From positions 868,001-932,000 of the forward strand of contig NC_042510.1 in assembly GCF_003054445.1 (NCBI RefSeq): a stretch of 64,000 nt of DNA, given 5' to 3'. Of this stretch, positions 1 to 10,260 are shown one piece after another; the stretch's first letter is position 1; each line of letters starts with the position of its first letter. This stretch comes from Pichia kudriavzevii (taxonomy: Eukaryota > Ascomycota > Pichiomycetes > Pichiales > Pichiaceae). The position numbers and the translations under genes were made by a program. The notes beneath the pieces were generated by a model. It did not search any database and was not told where the DNA came from. It was given only the letters and a program-made list of their open reading frames with translations.

Positions 1-142
1 TTCAGTTATTAATTAAATTATTTATTTATTAAAAGAACAGTAATACTTTGTTAAATAACAAAAAGCCATTATTTTTATTTGAGTAATAAAGTTATATATA
101 AACCTCTGGATATTTTGGGAGAGGGCAGCAAATGCAAACCAT

Positions 143-530
143 TTATAACAAGACCATAGCAGCTAATGCCAATAAACCTGCTCCCGGTTCAAGGTAAGAT
201 GCACCACCTTTAGAAGTCTTGGACTTTGCATGGTGGTCCGAGTCTTCTGAGGTTTTAGGCTCGGACTTCTCTAACTTAGATTCAAGTCTGGAGGAGTACC
301 ATGGTAAGTTAACAACAAATGAGGAAAGGTCCAATATTGTGGTGAAGGAATCATCAGTGTAAGTATCAATTCTGCTGAAAGCAGACTCTAACTCAGTGTG
401 CTTCGACATACGAAACATACTCGGATTTGTGATGCTTCAAGTCATGTTCAAGGACTTTTTCAGAATCTTCTGCCTTGGTGGTGGCCAAGAGGGTAGCAAT
501 AGATAAAATAACGGATAAAGAAAGTTGCAT
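143..530 (-). pseudogene. TIP1/SRP1-family GPI cell-wall protein, reading frame broken
   Basis: Read on the minus strand, an ATG at 530 opens a secretory signal (MQLSLSVILSIATLLATTKA) followed by about 25 residues ending SEYVSYVEAH and a TGA near 393-395. The +1 frame then continues TELESAF, TYTDDSFTT and NLPWYSSRLES to a hydrophobic GPI-attachment tail (GAGLLALAAMVLL) that ends at the stop. TYTDD and PWYSSRL are hallmarks of the SRP1/TIP1 (TIR/PAU) cell-wall mannoproteins, and the two halves fit the family in order, so this is one gene with a single one-base frame change near 395-400. It is short for the family, with only a small Ser/Thr/Lys stalk. It could be a true pseudogene, a sequencing error or, less likely, a frameshifted mRNA. 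Confidence 0.75.
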
Positions 531-647
531 TTTTGTTTGTTGAAGGATTTACTCAAGAAGGACCTTGAATAACTACTCAAGGTTGGAAAGACCAGCTCCT
601 TTTATACTTATCTGTTCCAAAATAGGCACTTGGCTATTTCCAAAGTT

Positions 648-653
648 CACGTG
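648..653. promoter_or_regulatory. CACGTG E-box upstream of the cell-wall gene
   Basis: A CACGTG core lies about 120 bp upstream of the ATG of the TIP1-like gene. It is the binding core of Cbf1/Pho4/Tye7-type bHLH factors in yeasts. Function is inferred from sequence only. Confidence 0.3.
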
Positions 654-1255
654 TTTTAGTTGCTGACTATTTCCAAAAATCATCTGCGATGCAAATCATT
701 ACATATAGCCGAGATAATTTTCCTGCTATACTGTAGCGTTTTTCTTTTTCGCTCTGATAAACCCGAGCAGCCTTATTTAAACTATGCGCCGAACACACCT
801 ATAGTTTCTTTTGTCTTCCAGGAAAATAGAGCCGGGGTATTATATAATGCCTTGCCAAAGGCAAAAGAAAACTAACAGACACAAGTATGCTCTGATGGTG
901 GTAATACCCAAAAGTATTGGTTTAGTCCTGAACGAGGCCTGTGTATGCATATACGAAGGCTATTTGTTCCAGGGACTTCAACCTGTAGTAGATATCGTAT
1001 ACTCTTTCTCCGACTAGCCATGGTGCAATCTACTGCCCAAAGGTGAGGAACACTATTGACAGGTTTCTATTTGAATGTGCCGTGATTTCCTGAGAACCCA
1101 ATATCGGTCATCGCATGAACAGTCATCTATCTCCGACATGTGGTGTTAGTAATTACTCGAATAGGAAAGCCAGACAAGCACACCGAGGGGGTTGTATAGA
1201 GCAAGTCAGGGTTGGAGACCTAGATACTCTGCGTTTGGGGGGCTAGTATACTAAA

Positions 1256-1271
1256 GGGGGGGGGGGGGGGG
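1256..1271 (+). repeat. Poly-G tract, 16 bases
   Basis: An uninterrupted run of G in an otherwise unremarkable spacer. It is one of four long poly(dG:dC) runs of 15 bases or more in this window. Confidence 0.95.
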
Positions 1272-1869
1272 AGATTTCTATAGTAGGCGACACAGATAAC
1301 CAAATAGTACCTACATCAGGAATCAAATAGTACCGGAGCAACTAAAAATAATACCGAATGGCAACTATAAATATACAACTGAGGGGCGCACCAAACCGGA
1401 CAGAATTCGACAATGCTCTGGCTCTTCCATTGAGGATGGCCAACACTATAAGACCATCTGCAGACAGCCATCCATCGCGGCCAGCCGTAGGTAATATCAG
1501 ATCTGACGAGAGTGGTGCACCTACATGCAATGATCTACGGTTGTCTCTCATTGGAAGCATGCTACAGTGAAGACAGAGAGAGAGTGTGTGAGTGAGAATG
1601 TGTTTACCGCCATATTTGGTCGAAACCATTCTCGTCACACCTGTTCACCGAAGAATCTGCTGCGTCCAGGATAACAAGACGGCCACATTCTGTTATAGGT
1701 GTCTGCACACCGTGCTTTTCCATATGGAACCTGTTGGATGGTTCTTTTTTTGCTTTTTTTTTTCTTTGTTGAAGACTCTAACCTGGCTGACTGTATAACC
1801 GTGTGTGGAAACTGCAAACTGTAAGGTCCAAAGTGGTTCTTTACTGATCTGCCGTGTATTTCTGGCATC

Positions 1870-1935
1870 CAACATACTAGGGTAACAGAGACCGGTCCTT
1901 CAACAACATACTAGGGTAGCAGAGACCGACCATTA
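1870..1935 (+). repeat. Tandem duplication of about 35 bp
   Basis: CAACATACTAGGGTA followed by A or G, then CAGAGACCG, occurs twice in direct succession with two or three differences. No gene lies in it. The origin is unknown. Confidence 0.8.
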
Positions 1936-2540
1936 TAGACGTTGCTTGTCTTGCACATGGTCTATCAAAAAGAAAACGGTGTAGATGCTGGAATTCCTAC
2001 ACCCAGTCTACGGCGACCACAATGGTACCCTTCATTACTTTTGCACAACAGAAATAACACACATATATAGACGTGAATACTCGTCAACGGGGTGAGTCAA
2101 ACTGTTGCTACACCTTCTCTAAGAGTACTTTCGGCTGCAGATCCAGATCTTGAAGATTATGGTCCTCTTTCCCACCTTCTCCTTTCCACTTCCATATTCG
2201 GTTGTGCCCCTCCAACCCTTTTCTTGTTTCCCTTCTTCTCCTTGTCCTTGTCCTTGTACTTCTCCTTCACCTTCTCAATTCCGTTTCCGTTTCTCAGTTT
2301 GTTCCTTTTGAACTCCTCATGTTGTCTGGAAACGCCGCTAATTCCGAACAAAAGCATGAAAAACACTTTTCGAGGTAGCGATAGTTTTAAAGGATCGTGG
2401 TGACAATTGCATGTGCACCAGGGGCTGCAGTTTGTAGCTCAAGTGTATGGCATTTACTTGTTCTTCTTCTTTCATTCCCTCCATTTGTTTAGAGGATGGC
2501 GTGAGTATTCATACGCAGTCAGACCAGCACATACCTAGCG

Positions 2541-3686
2541 ATGTTACCGAGAGTGGTCCAGGAACTTATCCAGGCGTCGAGGAAGACAGCCAGGGAGTTC
2601 AGGAAGGCCCTAGACGATGTGGCGGAGCTGCTCAACGAGAGACAGTTGGAACAGGCGTTGCGAGAGAGGGGTCAACCGGTTAAAGTACCAGTGAGGTCAA
2701 GAGGCAACGATAGTAGACACCCACTGCAGAGAAGACATTTCTCCACTTCTAGGAACGCCAAGTTCAACGCCAGCAATATTTCTTTGAACTTCAAGAGTAT
2801 CAGAGATGTTAGACTCAAACAGAATAATATTCGGACCAGAATATCGGTCACAAACACCCTAAGGGCAGCCACTTACCAAGCCCAGCCATTCAGAAGTCCG
2901 ATTCGGGGTTGCCTTTTCACTAGAGGCCCAGGATCTTCTCTGTACAACCATTTCCCTAGACACAATGCCAGAATGTATTCTACCTTTGGTCCAAATATGA
3001 CTCATCAAGTTATTGAAAACTTATCTCAGAGTATTAGGATGCTTTTCATCAAGGGTGGAGAGACTGCGCAAAATATGATGACCAAAGAGTCTAGCTTCAA
3101 AGTCCTTAATAATGATACGTTTGCAGAGAAGGATATCGAATTGGCAGGGAAAGTATCGGATTTCTCTGGCTTGAGAGAAAATGGCTGTATTGTTACCTTT
3201 GACTTGATAACTCCATCGATACAGTACATTCCAGATTCAGGCTTCTTTGACAATGATTCATCAGAGAAGTTCCATTCTATCTTTGAGTCTTCAATGAAAC
3301 ACCAAGAAAAAGTTCTAAATGACGTTCAATTATTCCGTAATAACATTGGATCGACAAGTTTCAAATTCGAGAGAAAGAACGACAGAAACCGATTGAAGTT
3401 TTACGTTCCCAGTTGTGATCTAATGAAGATGGAATATCTATTACAAGAAGCTGGAATTCAAACAGCGGTGGTCTTGGTTAATAGAGAATCTCCAACTTCT
3501 TCCTTTGACAATATATCCAATTATTCAGGCCCCGAACTTGTATCAGACTCAGATAACGATTCCGTTTTATCGACTGATGATGACTTATCAGATTACTTTG
3601 CATCTAATTCAGATGAGAGGGTGTCTGTTTTGTCTTCATCTAATGACTATTACGATACACTACCTTCTTCAATGGTAGTTGTATAA
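2541..3686 (+). CDS. Unrecognised fungal protein, probably mitochondrial (381 aa)
   Basis: An ATG-started frame of 381 residues. The first 140 residues are Arg-rich and poor in acidic residues after residue 40, and include RRHFSTSRN and ARMYSTFGPNM, typical of mitochondrial presequences or cleavage regions. A central block follows (TFGPNMTHQVIENLSQSIRM, GCIVTFDLITPSIQYIP). Residues 335-381 are Ser/Asp-rich (SDSDNDSVLSTDDDLSDY). No catalytic motif is visible and I do not recognise the family with confidence. An upstream exon is not needed but cannot be excluded. GYP5 follows on the same strand after about 300 bp. Confidence 0.75.
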   Translation: MLPRVVQELIQASRKTAREFRKALDDVAELLNERQLEQALRERGQPVKVPVRSRGNDSRHPLQRRHFSTSRNAKFNASNISLNFKSIRDVRLKQNNIRTRISVTNTLRAATYQAQPFRSPIRGCLFTRGPGSSLYNHFPRHNARMYSTFGPNMTHQVIENLSQSIRMLFIKGGETAQNMMTKESSFKVLNNDTFAEKDIELAGKVSDFSGLRENGCIVTFDLITPSIQYIPDSGFFDNDSSEKFHSIFESSMKHQEKVLNDVQLFRNNIGSTSFKFERKNDRNRLKFYVPSCDLMKMEYLLQEAGIQTAVVLVNRESPTSSFDNISNYSGPELVSDSDNDSVLSTDDDLSDYFASNSDERVSVLSSSNDYYDTLPSSMVVV

Positions 3687-3989
3687 GTTAGTAGGCTTTT
3701 CAAGGTATATATTTCACGGTTTTTTTGATCTCTTTATTTTTTGGCTTTTATGATACAGGTTAGGTTATTTTTGCAGTTCTTTTTATTCTTTATAGTTTGC
3801 TACCTTTCGTGGTAGTTCAATAAGTAAATCAAATGAATTTATGACACTGAGCGAGCCTTTTTTTTTTAAAATTAGATATGCGAAGGTCTGCTAGCAGAAC
3901 ACGACGCACCGATACTATAATTGTAATCGCAAACCAACCCCTATTGGATAGATTGTTTCTGACCTGCTCACGTTGAAGATACAAGCGAG

Positions 3990-6170
3990 ATGGAACAAGA
4001 GAGAATTGATACGTCTACATCTAAAGACTCTAATACTTCATTTGCAAGCGCAATGGATAATACCGGGACCTCACTTTCAGGAACCAATGAGGAAGAACGT
4101 GGTACTGTCAGAAACGAGACGGGAGAACAAGGTAATAGTGACCAATCAGGAACATCGCAAGAGCATGAGAAGGAGGAAAATGTAGATGAGGAGGATGAAG
4201 ATTTATTTGCTGCATATGAGATAGATCATCCGGTCTCTCAACCTGGAAACGAGGAAACTGAGGCGGCAAATGCATCTGAGCATATACAACTAGAGGGATC
4301 TCGAGACGAACAAGAGGTTCAAACGAAAGAAGAAGATAGTTCGTCAGTGAAACCAGACTTGCCACCGAGGGATACCACAACGGATGTACCAGTCTCTACA
4401 GGGAAGCCAGACTTGCCGCCAAGGGATGTCACCAATATGCCACGTTCAGAAGAAGCGTCAGAAGTCGACGCGGAGAAGGATGATCAATACACTGCTAACA
4501 CATCGGTGGAGTCTGAGCATCCATCGGTTATAGTCAATACAAGAAGGAACAACATTGCAGGTGTACCGAAAACCCCAACCTGGTTTGATTTCGAACATGC
4601 AGGCACCGACATGTATACCAGCACATTAGATTCATTATCTTCGCCAGTAAACATGAACATGGCTTATACTAGATTCCAAGAGAATGAGGATAAGTTGCTG
4701 CAAAAGGAACCAGTGGAAAGAGATGACATTATGCACAGCCGTGATAGTTTGAAGAAGACGTTTAACGAGATCAAAACTGGAGTTAGTATTACCCAGAATG
4801 AACAGCTAATCAACCAGATTGATTGGGAGTTTTGGTCCGAAGTTTTCAATGATTATAGTAGCATTGTGAAAAACAAGCAATCTGAATTAAGGAAAAACAT
4901 AACTAAGGGAATACCAATGGAATTAAGAGGAATGGCATGGCAGATTATCTGTGATTCCAACTCAATGAGATTAAAAGAGTTTTTCATAAATACACGGAAC
5001 AGCAGATCTGATTTTGAAAAACTGATCAGACGTGACTTGGCAAGGACACGGTTTATAAAGGATGCCCAAATCCGTGATAAAATTGAAGAGTTATTCAGTA
5101 TTATCAAAACTTACAGCTTGTATGACCATGAAGTTGGATACACACAGGGCATGGCCTTTATAACAGTCCCGCTGTTAATGAATATGGAACCAGATGCTGC
5201 ATTTTGCATGCTAGTTCGGCTGATGTTTACATACGGCTTTCGTGAGCTCTATTTACCGGAGATGCCAGGGTTGCACCTGAGAATTTACCAATTTGATAGA
5301 TTAATGGAGGATACCCTACCGGAACTATACAATCATTTGGAAAACCAAAATATCAAATCCTCAATGTATGCAATACAGTGGTTTATGACCTTGTTTGCCT
5401 ACAAGTTCCCACTTGATATGGTATTGAGGATTTACGATGTTGTGGTTGCTGAAGGTTTAGAGTCAATTTTGAAATTTGCGTTGAATTTAATGATGAAGAA
5501 TGAACAGCATTTGTTAACGCTAAAGTTTGATTCTTTGCTTGATTTTCTAAAGGAGAAGATCTTTTACTATTATCAAGAAACCCCAAATCCAAACGAGGAG
5601 ACGGCTAATGAGGCCACATACCAAATCGATAAATTCATAAGCGATGCTATGGAGATCAACATCTTGCCGTTGACACTTCAAAGATATACTACCGAATTTG
5701 ACGAAATTGACAAGCTTGAAAAATTACGTGAAGAACAGGCCAAAGATTTACAGTCACAGAACGGTTTGTTAACAAAAGAGATTCGTAAAATTGAAGCCTT
5801 ATATGCCGTTCTCAATAAAGAGCACGTTGAAATAGCGGATGAAATGATTCAAGGAAAGATCAAGATTGGGTCGTTGGAGGAAGAAAATCAGTTTTTAAAG
5901 GAGCAAATAGAACAATTGGAGACCCGATTGGCCAATCTCAAGGCAAATTCCGATACAAAGGTTGATTTCACAACATCTACCAAGGAAATCGGTACTGGAC
6001 TCGATGAGGAGATCCAAAGTGCCATGGAGAAGAATCTCGAAGTGATGGACCAAAATAGGATTTTGGAAGATCAGTTGGCCGAGTTGGAAGAGGAGAACAG
6101 GCAGTTGAAAGAGGCGAAAACCAAGGTCAGTTCTGTCTTTGGCGGCCTGAAGAAGGGTAAATTCTGGTAG
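3990..6170 (+). CDS. GYP5: Rab GTPase-activating protein with TBC domain, Gyp5/Gyl1 type
   Basis: A 726-residue protein. Residues 1-190 are acidic and low-complexity with two proline motifs (KPDLPPRD) that suit SH3 binding. The TBC domain spans roughly 300-510: GIPMELRGMAWQ near 306, IRRDLARTRF near 348 carrying the arginine finger, and YTQGM near 383 carrying the glutamine finger, so the dual-finger catalytic set is intact. Residues 575-715 form a long coiled coil (EKLREEQAKDL, LAELEEENRQLKEAK). This order matches S. cerevisiae Gyp5/Gyl1, which stimulate GTP hydrolysis by Ypt1/Sec4-type Rabs in ER-Golgi traffic and at sites of polarised secretion. The start is the first ATG of the frame. Confidence 0.85.
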   Translation: MEQERIDTSTSKDSNTSFASAMDNTGTSLSGTNEEERGTVRNETGEQGNSDQSGTSQEHEKEENVDEEDEDLFAAYEIDHPVSQPGNEETEAANASEHIQLEGSRDEQEVQTKEEDSSSVKPDLPPRDTTTDVPVSTGKPDLPPRDVTNMPRSEEASEVDAEKDDQYTANTSVESEHPSVIVNTRRNNIAGVPKTPTWFDFEHAGTDMYTSTLDSLSSPVNMNMAYTRFQENEDKLLQKEPVERDDIMHSRDSLKKTFNEIKTGVSITQNEQLINQIDWEFWSEVFNDYSSIVKNKQSELRKNITKGIPMELRGMAWQIICDSNSMRLKEFFINTRNSRSDFEKLIRRDLARTRFIKDAQIRDKIEELFSIIKTYSLYDHEVGYTQGMAFITVPLLMNMEPDAAFCMLVRLMFTYGFRELYLPEMPGLHLRIYQFDRLMEDTLPELYNHLENQNIKSSMYAIQWFMTLFAYKFPLDMVLRIYDVVVAEGLESILKFALNLMMKNEQHLLTLKFDSLLDFLKEKIFYYYQETPNPNEETANEATYQIDKFISDAMEINILPLTLQRYTTEFDEIDKLEKLREEQAKDLQSQNGLLTKEIRKIEALYAVLNKEHVEIADEMIQGKIKIGSLEEENQFLKEQIEQLETRLANLKANSDTKVDFTTSTKEIGTGLDEEIQSAMEKNLEVMDQNRILEDQLAELEEENRQLKEAKTKVSSVFGGLKKGKFW

Positions 6171-6452
6171 CTACGAATCCCAATATACATTGCTTCTATA
6201 TTTATATGATTGTACGTCTATTTGTATGCTTGATGTGGTTTTAGTTTATTTTTCATGTATAGTCCCATATAAGTATTTGACAAGGCAAATGCGAAATTTG
6301 CAAATTAGGCAATTTTCCAGCGTACGAATAATAACGGATATTTTTCGACATGAATATCAGCGATAGGTCTCCAAGGATAAGTGTACACACAAGTTGGTGA
6401 CTCTCTTTAGGTTTGTTGTTAATTTGAGGACAAGTCTATATCACGAGTGACA

Positions 6453-7223
6453 ATGGATGCATTCAGAGGTGTCATTAAAGGAGTTCGTGGGTTTTCCACC
6501 ACGGTTTGCAGTAGTGCACGTGCATACAAGAGTGTTGTCAACAGGCAGTTAAAGAAAACACCAGAGTACAAAGTTGGAGATCCGAGAAGCCCAAGACTAT
6601 GGGTTCCAAAGGAGATTAGCAAATACCCAGCGTATCCATATGGGGAGTCCAGACTTTTCAAGAGAAGTGACAGAGGCCTCTATGGAGGACAAGTGGTTTC
6701 GTTTGGTAATAAGGTCAGTGAAATGGGCAATAGAAGTAGAAGATCGTGGTTGCCTAACGCGATTGTCAAGAGTCTATGGTCCGAATCTTTGAACAAGGTG
6801 ATCAAGATGAGGTTAACAGCAAGGGTTTTGAGAACAATCACCAAGGAAGGTGGTTTAGACAACTACTTGACGAAGGACAAGCAGGCAAGAATTAAGGAGC
6901 TAGGACTATTTGGATGGAGACTAAGACACGACGTCCTAAAGGCTAGAGCATTGGCCAAGCTCCCTCCTAGATACCAGGTCTTCAAGAAGGAAGACGGTTC
7001 TGAAGTCAAAGTTTACTTTGATGGGGAATACCAAGGCCAACCAGTCAAACTAACCATCGGTAAGAGAAAGCTACTACAACAGTTATTCCCGGCTGTTAAG
7101 AATAATACCGTTGGTAATTTGTCATTTGCATCGTTCAACGTCGGACGTGCCAATAAGGATATTGGAGAAATCATGGCCGAATGTGAAAAATTGAATGTTG
7201 ATTTGAAGAACTACATTTTATAA
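6453..7223 (+). CDS. MRPL24: Mitochondrial large-subunit ribosomal protein bL28m
   Basis: A 256-residue protein. The N-terminus MDAFRGVIKGVRGFSTTV is a likely mitochondrial targeting sequence. The L28 core follows: RGLYGGQVVSFGNKVSEMGN, then RRSWLPNAIVKSLWSESLN, then MRLTARVLRTITKEGG. Basic fungal extensions flank it, as in yeast Mrpl24. It is a structural protein of the mitochondrial 54S subunit. The frame opens with GTG at 6447, but the ATG at 6453 is the likely start. Confidence 0.9.
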   Translation: MDAFRGVIKGVRGFSTTVCSSARAYKSVVNRQLKKTPEYKVGDPRSPRLWVPKEISKYPAYPYGESRLFKRSDRGLYGGQVVSFGNKVSEMGNRSRRSWLPNAIVKSLWSESLNKVIKMRLTARVLRTITKEGGLDNYLTKDKQARIKELGLFGWRLRHDVLKARALAKLPPRYQVFKKEDGSEVKVYFDGEYQGQPVKLTIGKRKLLQQLFPAVKNNTVGNLSFASFNVGRANKDIGEIMAECEKLNVDLKNYIL

Positions 7224-7762
7224 ATCTCTGACTAAGTTGGCCGTTGCCTCTGCTCGAGACCTCCAACACAACATGGAACTTTGTACATAGGAATCAATAT
7301 ATCGCTTCTGCTGTTAGATTTAGTTTGTTGTGTTACACCAATGATCAATATTAGAGCTCCCGATATGTATTTACAACTAATCTATATATATATATGTATA
7401 GCTAAATGAATATAAAATCATAAATAACTCAGAAATGTAATATTCCCCAATAAGGAAACACACCTGCGCACCGCACGCGATGCGAGCACACCCGCGCACC
7501 GCACGTTGTATATGATTGTAATTATATTCTTTCAAGCGTCGCTGTAAACTTCCCGCCTTCCAACAGCGGCGCCCCCCCCTCTCACTTCCCCAGTGGCAAA
7601 TCCGCCCGCCTTCCTGAATCTCAGTTTCCGCCCGCTTGCAGTAACGAAATATTGGTATAGTAAAATTTTCAGAAAGATTGTGGTTATACAAGTTGCACTT
7701 TGAAGAGTTTGAACTTTTGTTTAGATAGAAGAAGTTTTGTACGATTCATATAGATATACACA
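7224..7762. promoter_or_regulatory. RPL36 promoter with two direct 19-bp GC-rich elements
   Basis: The spacer between MRPL24 and RPL36 contains CACACCTGCGCACCGCACG at 7459-7477 and a copy differing by one base at 7487-7505, 28 bp apart in the same orientation. The ACACC(C/T)GCGCACC core resembles a Rap1-type ribosomal-protein promoter element. The surrounding 7440-7650 is GC-rich for this genome. The factor is inferred, not shown. Confidence 0.5.
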
Positions 7763-8570
7763 ATGGCTGCATCCGGTATGTACATTATATATGAAACTAG
7801 AACATAGGGCAGTTTGTGAAGAAACGAGACCTGGGAGATTTTCAAGGAGAAATGTGTGAACAGCTGAAAGAAATTGTAACCCAACACCGTCATGGCCGAT
7901 CAATATGGTTGGAATGGGCAATAAGAATGGACGCAGAGTAACACTGTGACACTTGACTACATTGAATAATGAAGTATATGTTTTTGCAGACGCAAAATAC
8001 TAGTGACCGGTGAATAACAGCAAACACACGAGAAATTACCAGAATCGATATAGAGAGAACATACAATTGTAAATAAAGAATATCATTATATTTTTCTCTT
8101 TAAGCAGCAAATCATTATTGTGAAGCACCAACTATGCTTAATGTCACAAGAAACTCCGAGTTTGGCGTTGAATATCTTCTGAACCCACTAAGCGAGAAAG
8201 AGAGAGATGGAAGCACAAGCTATGTTTTTCTTTTGTAGAGCAAACAGAGTACTAACATTATCGTTGATTTTTGCATTACACAGGTATCATTATTGGTTCT
8301 AACAAAGGCCACAAGGTCGAAGCAAAGGCTGTTCCAGCAAGACAATCCTTCAAGAAGGGTTCTAAGTCCCAAAGAACCACTTTTGTCAGATCTTTAATCA
8401 GAGAAGTTGCTGGTTTAGCACCATATGAAAGAAGAGTTGTTGAATTGATCAGAAACGCTGGTGAAAAGAGAGCAAAGAAGTTTGCAAAGAAGAGATTAGG
8501 TACTCAGAAGAGAGCTTTAGCAAAGGTTGAAGAAATGAACGCAATCATTGCTCAATCCAGAAAGCACTAA
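7763..8570 (+). CDS. RPL36: 60S ribosomal protein eL36, one intron
   Basis: Exon 1 is 7763-7775 (MAASG) and exon 2 is 8284-8570, giving 99 residues. The intron, 7776-8283 (508 bp), starts GTATGT, has branch site TACTAAC at 8250-8256 and ends CAG at 8283. The protein contains FVRSLIREVAGLAPYERR and ELIRNAGEKRAKKFAKKRLG, diagnostic of eL36, and its length matches the 100 residues in S. cerevisiae. It sits near the polypeptide exit region of the cytosolic 60S subunit. A long first intron after a tiny first exon is usual for yeast ribosomal protein genes. I found no convincing snoRNA in the intron. Confidence 0.95.
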
Positions 8571-8881
8571 GTTTAATGTATTTAAATTTTGTATACAACA
8601 ACACCTCTTTTTAATCTATAAACCCATTCAGTTGACAGTTTGATGGCCATCTGCCATGGGATATGCATTGACTGCATTTGAAACTGTATCTATTGTTGGG
8701 GATATCCCATCAACACGGACAACACGCATGTAGCAATTTTTTTTGCCACTTCACTCCGTAAGACGCCAAAGTTTGTATACCGACAAGACTGTTGCGATAT
8801 CGGACAACGATCGTAAAGCCGATTGGTGTTCCAAGTACTTGCCCTTGTCACGTTTCTCAAGCAGAAGGGCTAAGGACAGAC

Positions 8882-9565
8882 ATGTACAAACAAGTTGCCC
8901 GTCTTCAGGCTGTTGCAAGGTACTCTACAGAGCCCAAGGCTGCGCCACCCAGTTTTTTCCACAATCAAAGTGTGATTCCATTGAAACACGGTGAAGCCGT
9001 CAAGGAGGCCACCGTGGCGCCAGACACCGTGGAGTCAGGGCCAAAGGCCATGTCATTGGCGGCACCGGCGGCACCGGCGGCACCATTGAAGCCACCTACT
9101 GTGTTTGGTGGAACAAGCAATGGACGGGATAGTCAGGACTATTTCAGCAGTTACAAGGAGTTTTGCAGAGGCATGGCGTATTTGGGAGTTGGGATAGGGG
9201 TTGTATATTTTATGTTTGACCAGCACGAGAGGTTGGATGAGAGTGAGCGGCACATGAAGGTGATGCGGAAGAAGCAACGTGAGCTGGCTACGCAGATGCA
9301 GACGTACAAGAGTAAGCTCAACAAGATGGCTGTGGAGAATGCCAAAAAGAACGTTCTAGTTCAGGGCAAGATGCAGATGCATATAGCGTTATTACGACAA
9401 CAGTTGGAGAAGGCTGGAATGAAGCCTGTCTCTATAGAGGAGGCTATTGATAAGTTCCAGGAGAGCGTGAAGGTTGAAGTTGTTGGGAATGCTGTGTCGC
9501 TGTGGGTTCCCGGTGAGGACGACATCAAGCGGTCCATTCCGGATCCACACGAGTACAAGAAGTGA
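8882..9565 (+). CDS. Probable mitochondrial inner-membrane coiled-coil protein
   Basis: 227 residues from the first ATG at 8882; the frame is open from a TTG at 8792, but the upstream part does not look like protein. MYKQVARLQAVARYSTEP is a good mitochondrial presequence. An Ala/Pro stretch follows (LAAPAAPAAPLKPP), then one membrane segment (GMAYLGVGIGVVYFMF, about residues 99-114). A charged coiled coil comes next (MKVMRKKQRELATQMQTYKSK to HIALLRQQLEKAG), with a final globular tail. The layout recalls small matrix-anchored assembly factors such as the INA complex of ATP synthase, but I cannot assign it. Confidence 0.7.
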   Translation: MYKQVARLQAVARYSTEPKAAPPSFFHNQSVIPLKHGEAVKEATVAPDTVESGPKAMSLAAPAAPAAPLKPPTVFGGTSNGRDSQDYFSSYKEFCRGMAYLGVGIGVVYFMFDQHERLDESERHMKVMRKKQRELATQMQTYKSKLNKMAVENAKKNVLVQGKMQMHIALLRQQLEKAGMKPVSIEEAIDKFQESVKVEVVGNAVSLWVPGEDDIKRSIPDPHEYKK

Positions 9566-9649
9566 GTTGCTGTTGATGCAGACGGATGCGTGTAAATAGT
9601 GGAGATATGTGTAGACGATTTAGATATACCATTGTGGAAGTTTTGTAAT

Positions 9650-9800
9650 ATGCTATAGTATACTATAATATGCGATAGTATAGTATAATATACTCTTTAT
9701 ACTATAATATACTCTTTATACTATAATATACTCTTTATACTATAATATACTCTTTATACTATAATATACTACAATATATTGTAATATACTCTTTATACTG
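9650..9800 (+). repeat. AT-rich 19-bp minisatellite
   Basis: About five copies of TATACTATAATATACTCTT run in tandem downstream of the coiled-coil gene, with degenerate TATAGTATAATA copies at the left edge. The spacer 9566-10260 holds no credible gene. A TATAAAAG box at about 9901 followed by an AACAACAATG at about 9965 that opens only five codons looks like an orphan promoter. Confidence 0.85.
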
Positions 9801-10260
9801 TATATGATACAATTCAATATACGTTGGAATAGTATTACTTGCCCCTTCAAAAAACCCTCGTCTTTGAATGACGTGCCCACTCGCGTCTCCATACGAAAAC
9901 TATAAAAGGGCACTACTCCCTTCTCATTAGGTACTACCAAATCCTTTTGAAACTGGGTTCCTTTAACAACAATGTTTTTTAACCAATAGGCGCCCATTAG
10001 AGTTGCGATGCAGGTGTTCAGTACCTGTGTAGTGCTGTGGGTCAGCCTTAGATCAATGTTGGACTGGCGGATGCTACTCTGGTTTGTTTCGGCTTTTAAT
10101 GTCGTGTCTGCACTTTCTCTGTGCTGACTATGCGGCCCTTAACTCACATTTAACTATATACACTGGTTTTACCGTAGAGTATTTTAAAGTAGACAAGTAT
10201 AGACAAGTATCTGAAGTATTTGGCATTATGTGAAGTATTTCATGTTGGTAAATGTCACTC

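Larger units (their letters stand above)
654..2540. other. Gene-free stretch of about 1.9 kb
   Basis: Open frames here are short, overlap each other on both strands and mostly lack an ATG or any recognisable motif, so no gene is called. The stretch holds a 16-base G run (1256-1271), a short repeat of AAATAGTACC around 1303-1335 and a near-identical tandem copy of about 35 bp around 1870-1935. A 66-residue frame on the minus strand ending near 2157 (hydrophobic start MLLFGISGV, then Lys/Glu-rich) is the most protein-like but too weak to call. Confidence 0.5.

Noticed and set aside
1146-1152. TACTAAC on the minus strand suggesting an intron
   Set aside because: The nearest GTATGT donors (about 1873-1913) are over 700 bp away and no exon with coding quality flanks either site.
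1342-1638. Overlapping open frames on both strands around 1.3-1.9 kb
   Set aside because: Mutually overlapping, short, non-ATG or low-quality composition, no motif; treated as chance.
7776-8283. Possible snoRNA in the RPL36 intron
   Set aside because: No convincing paired C/D or H/ACA boxes seen; the same holds for the RPL43 intron.
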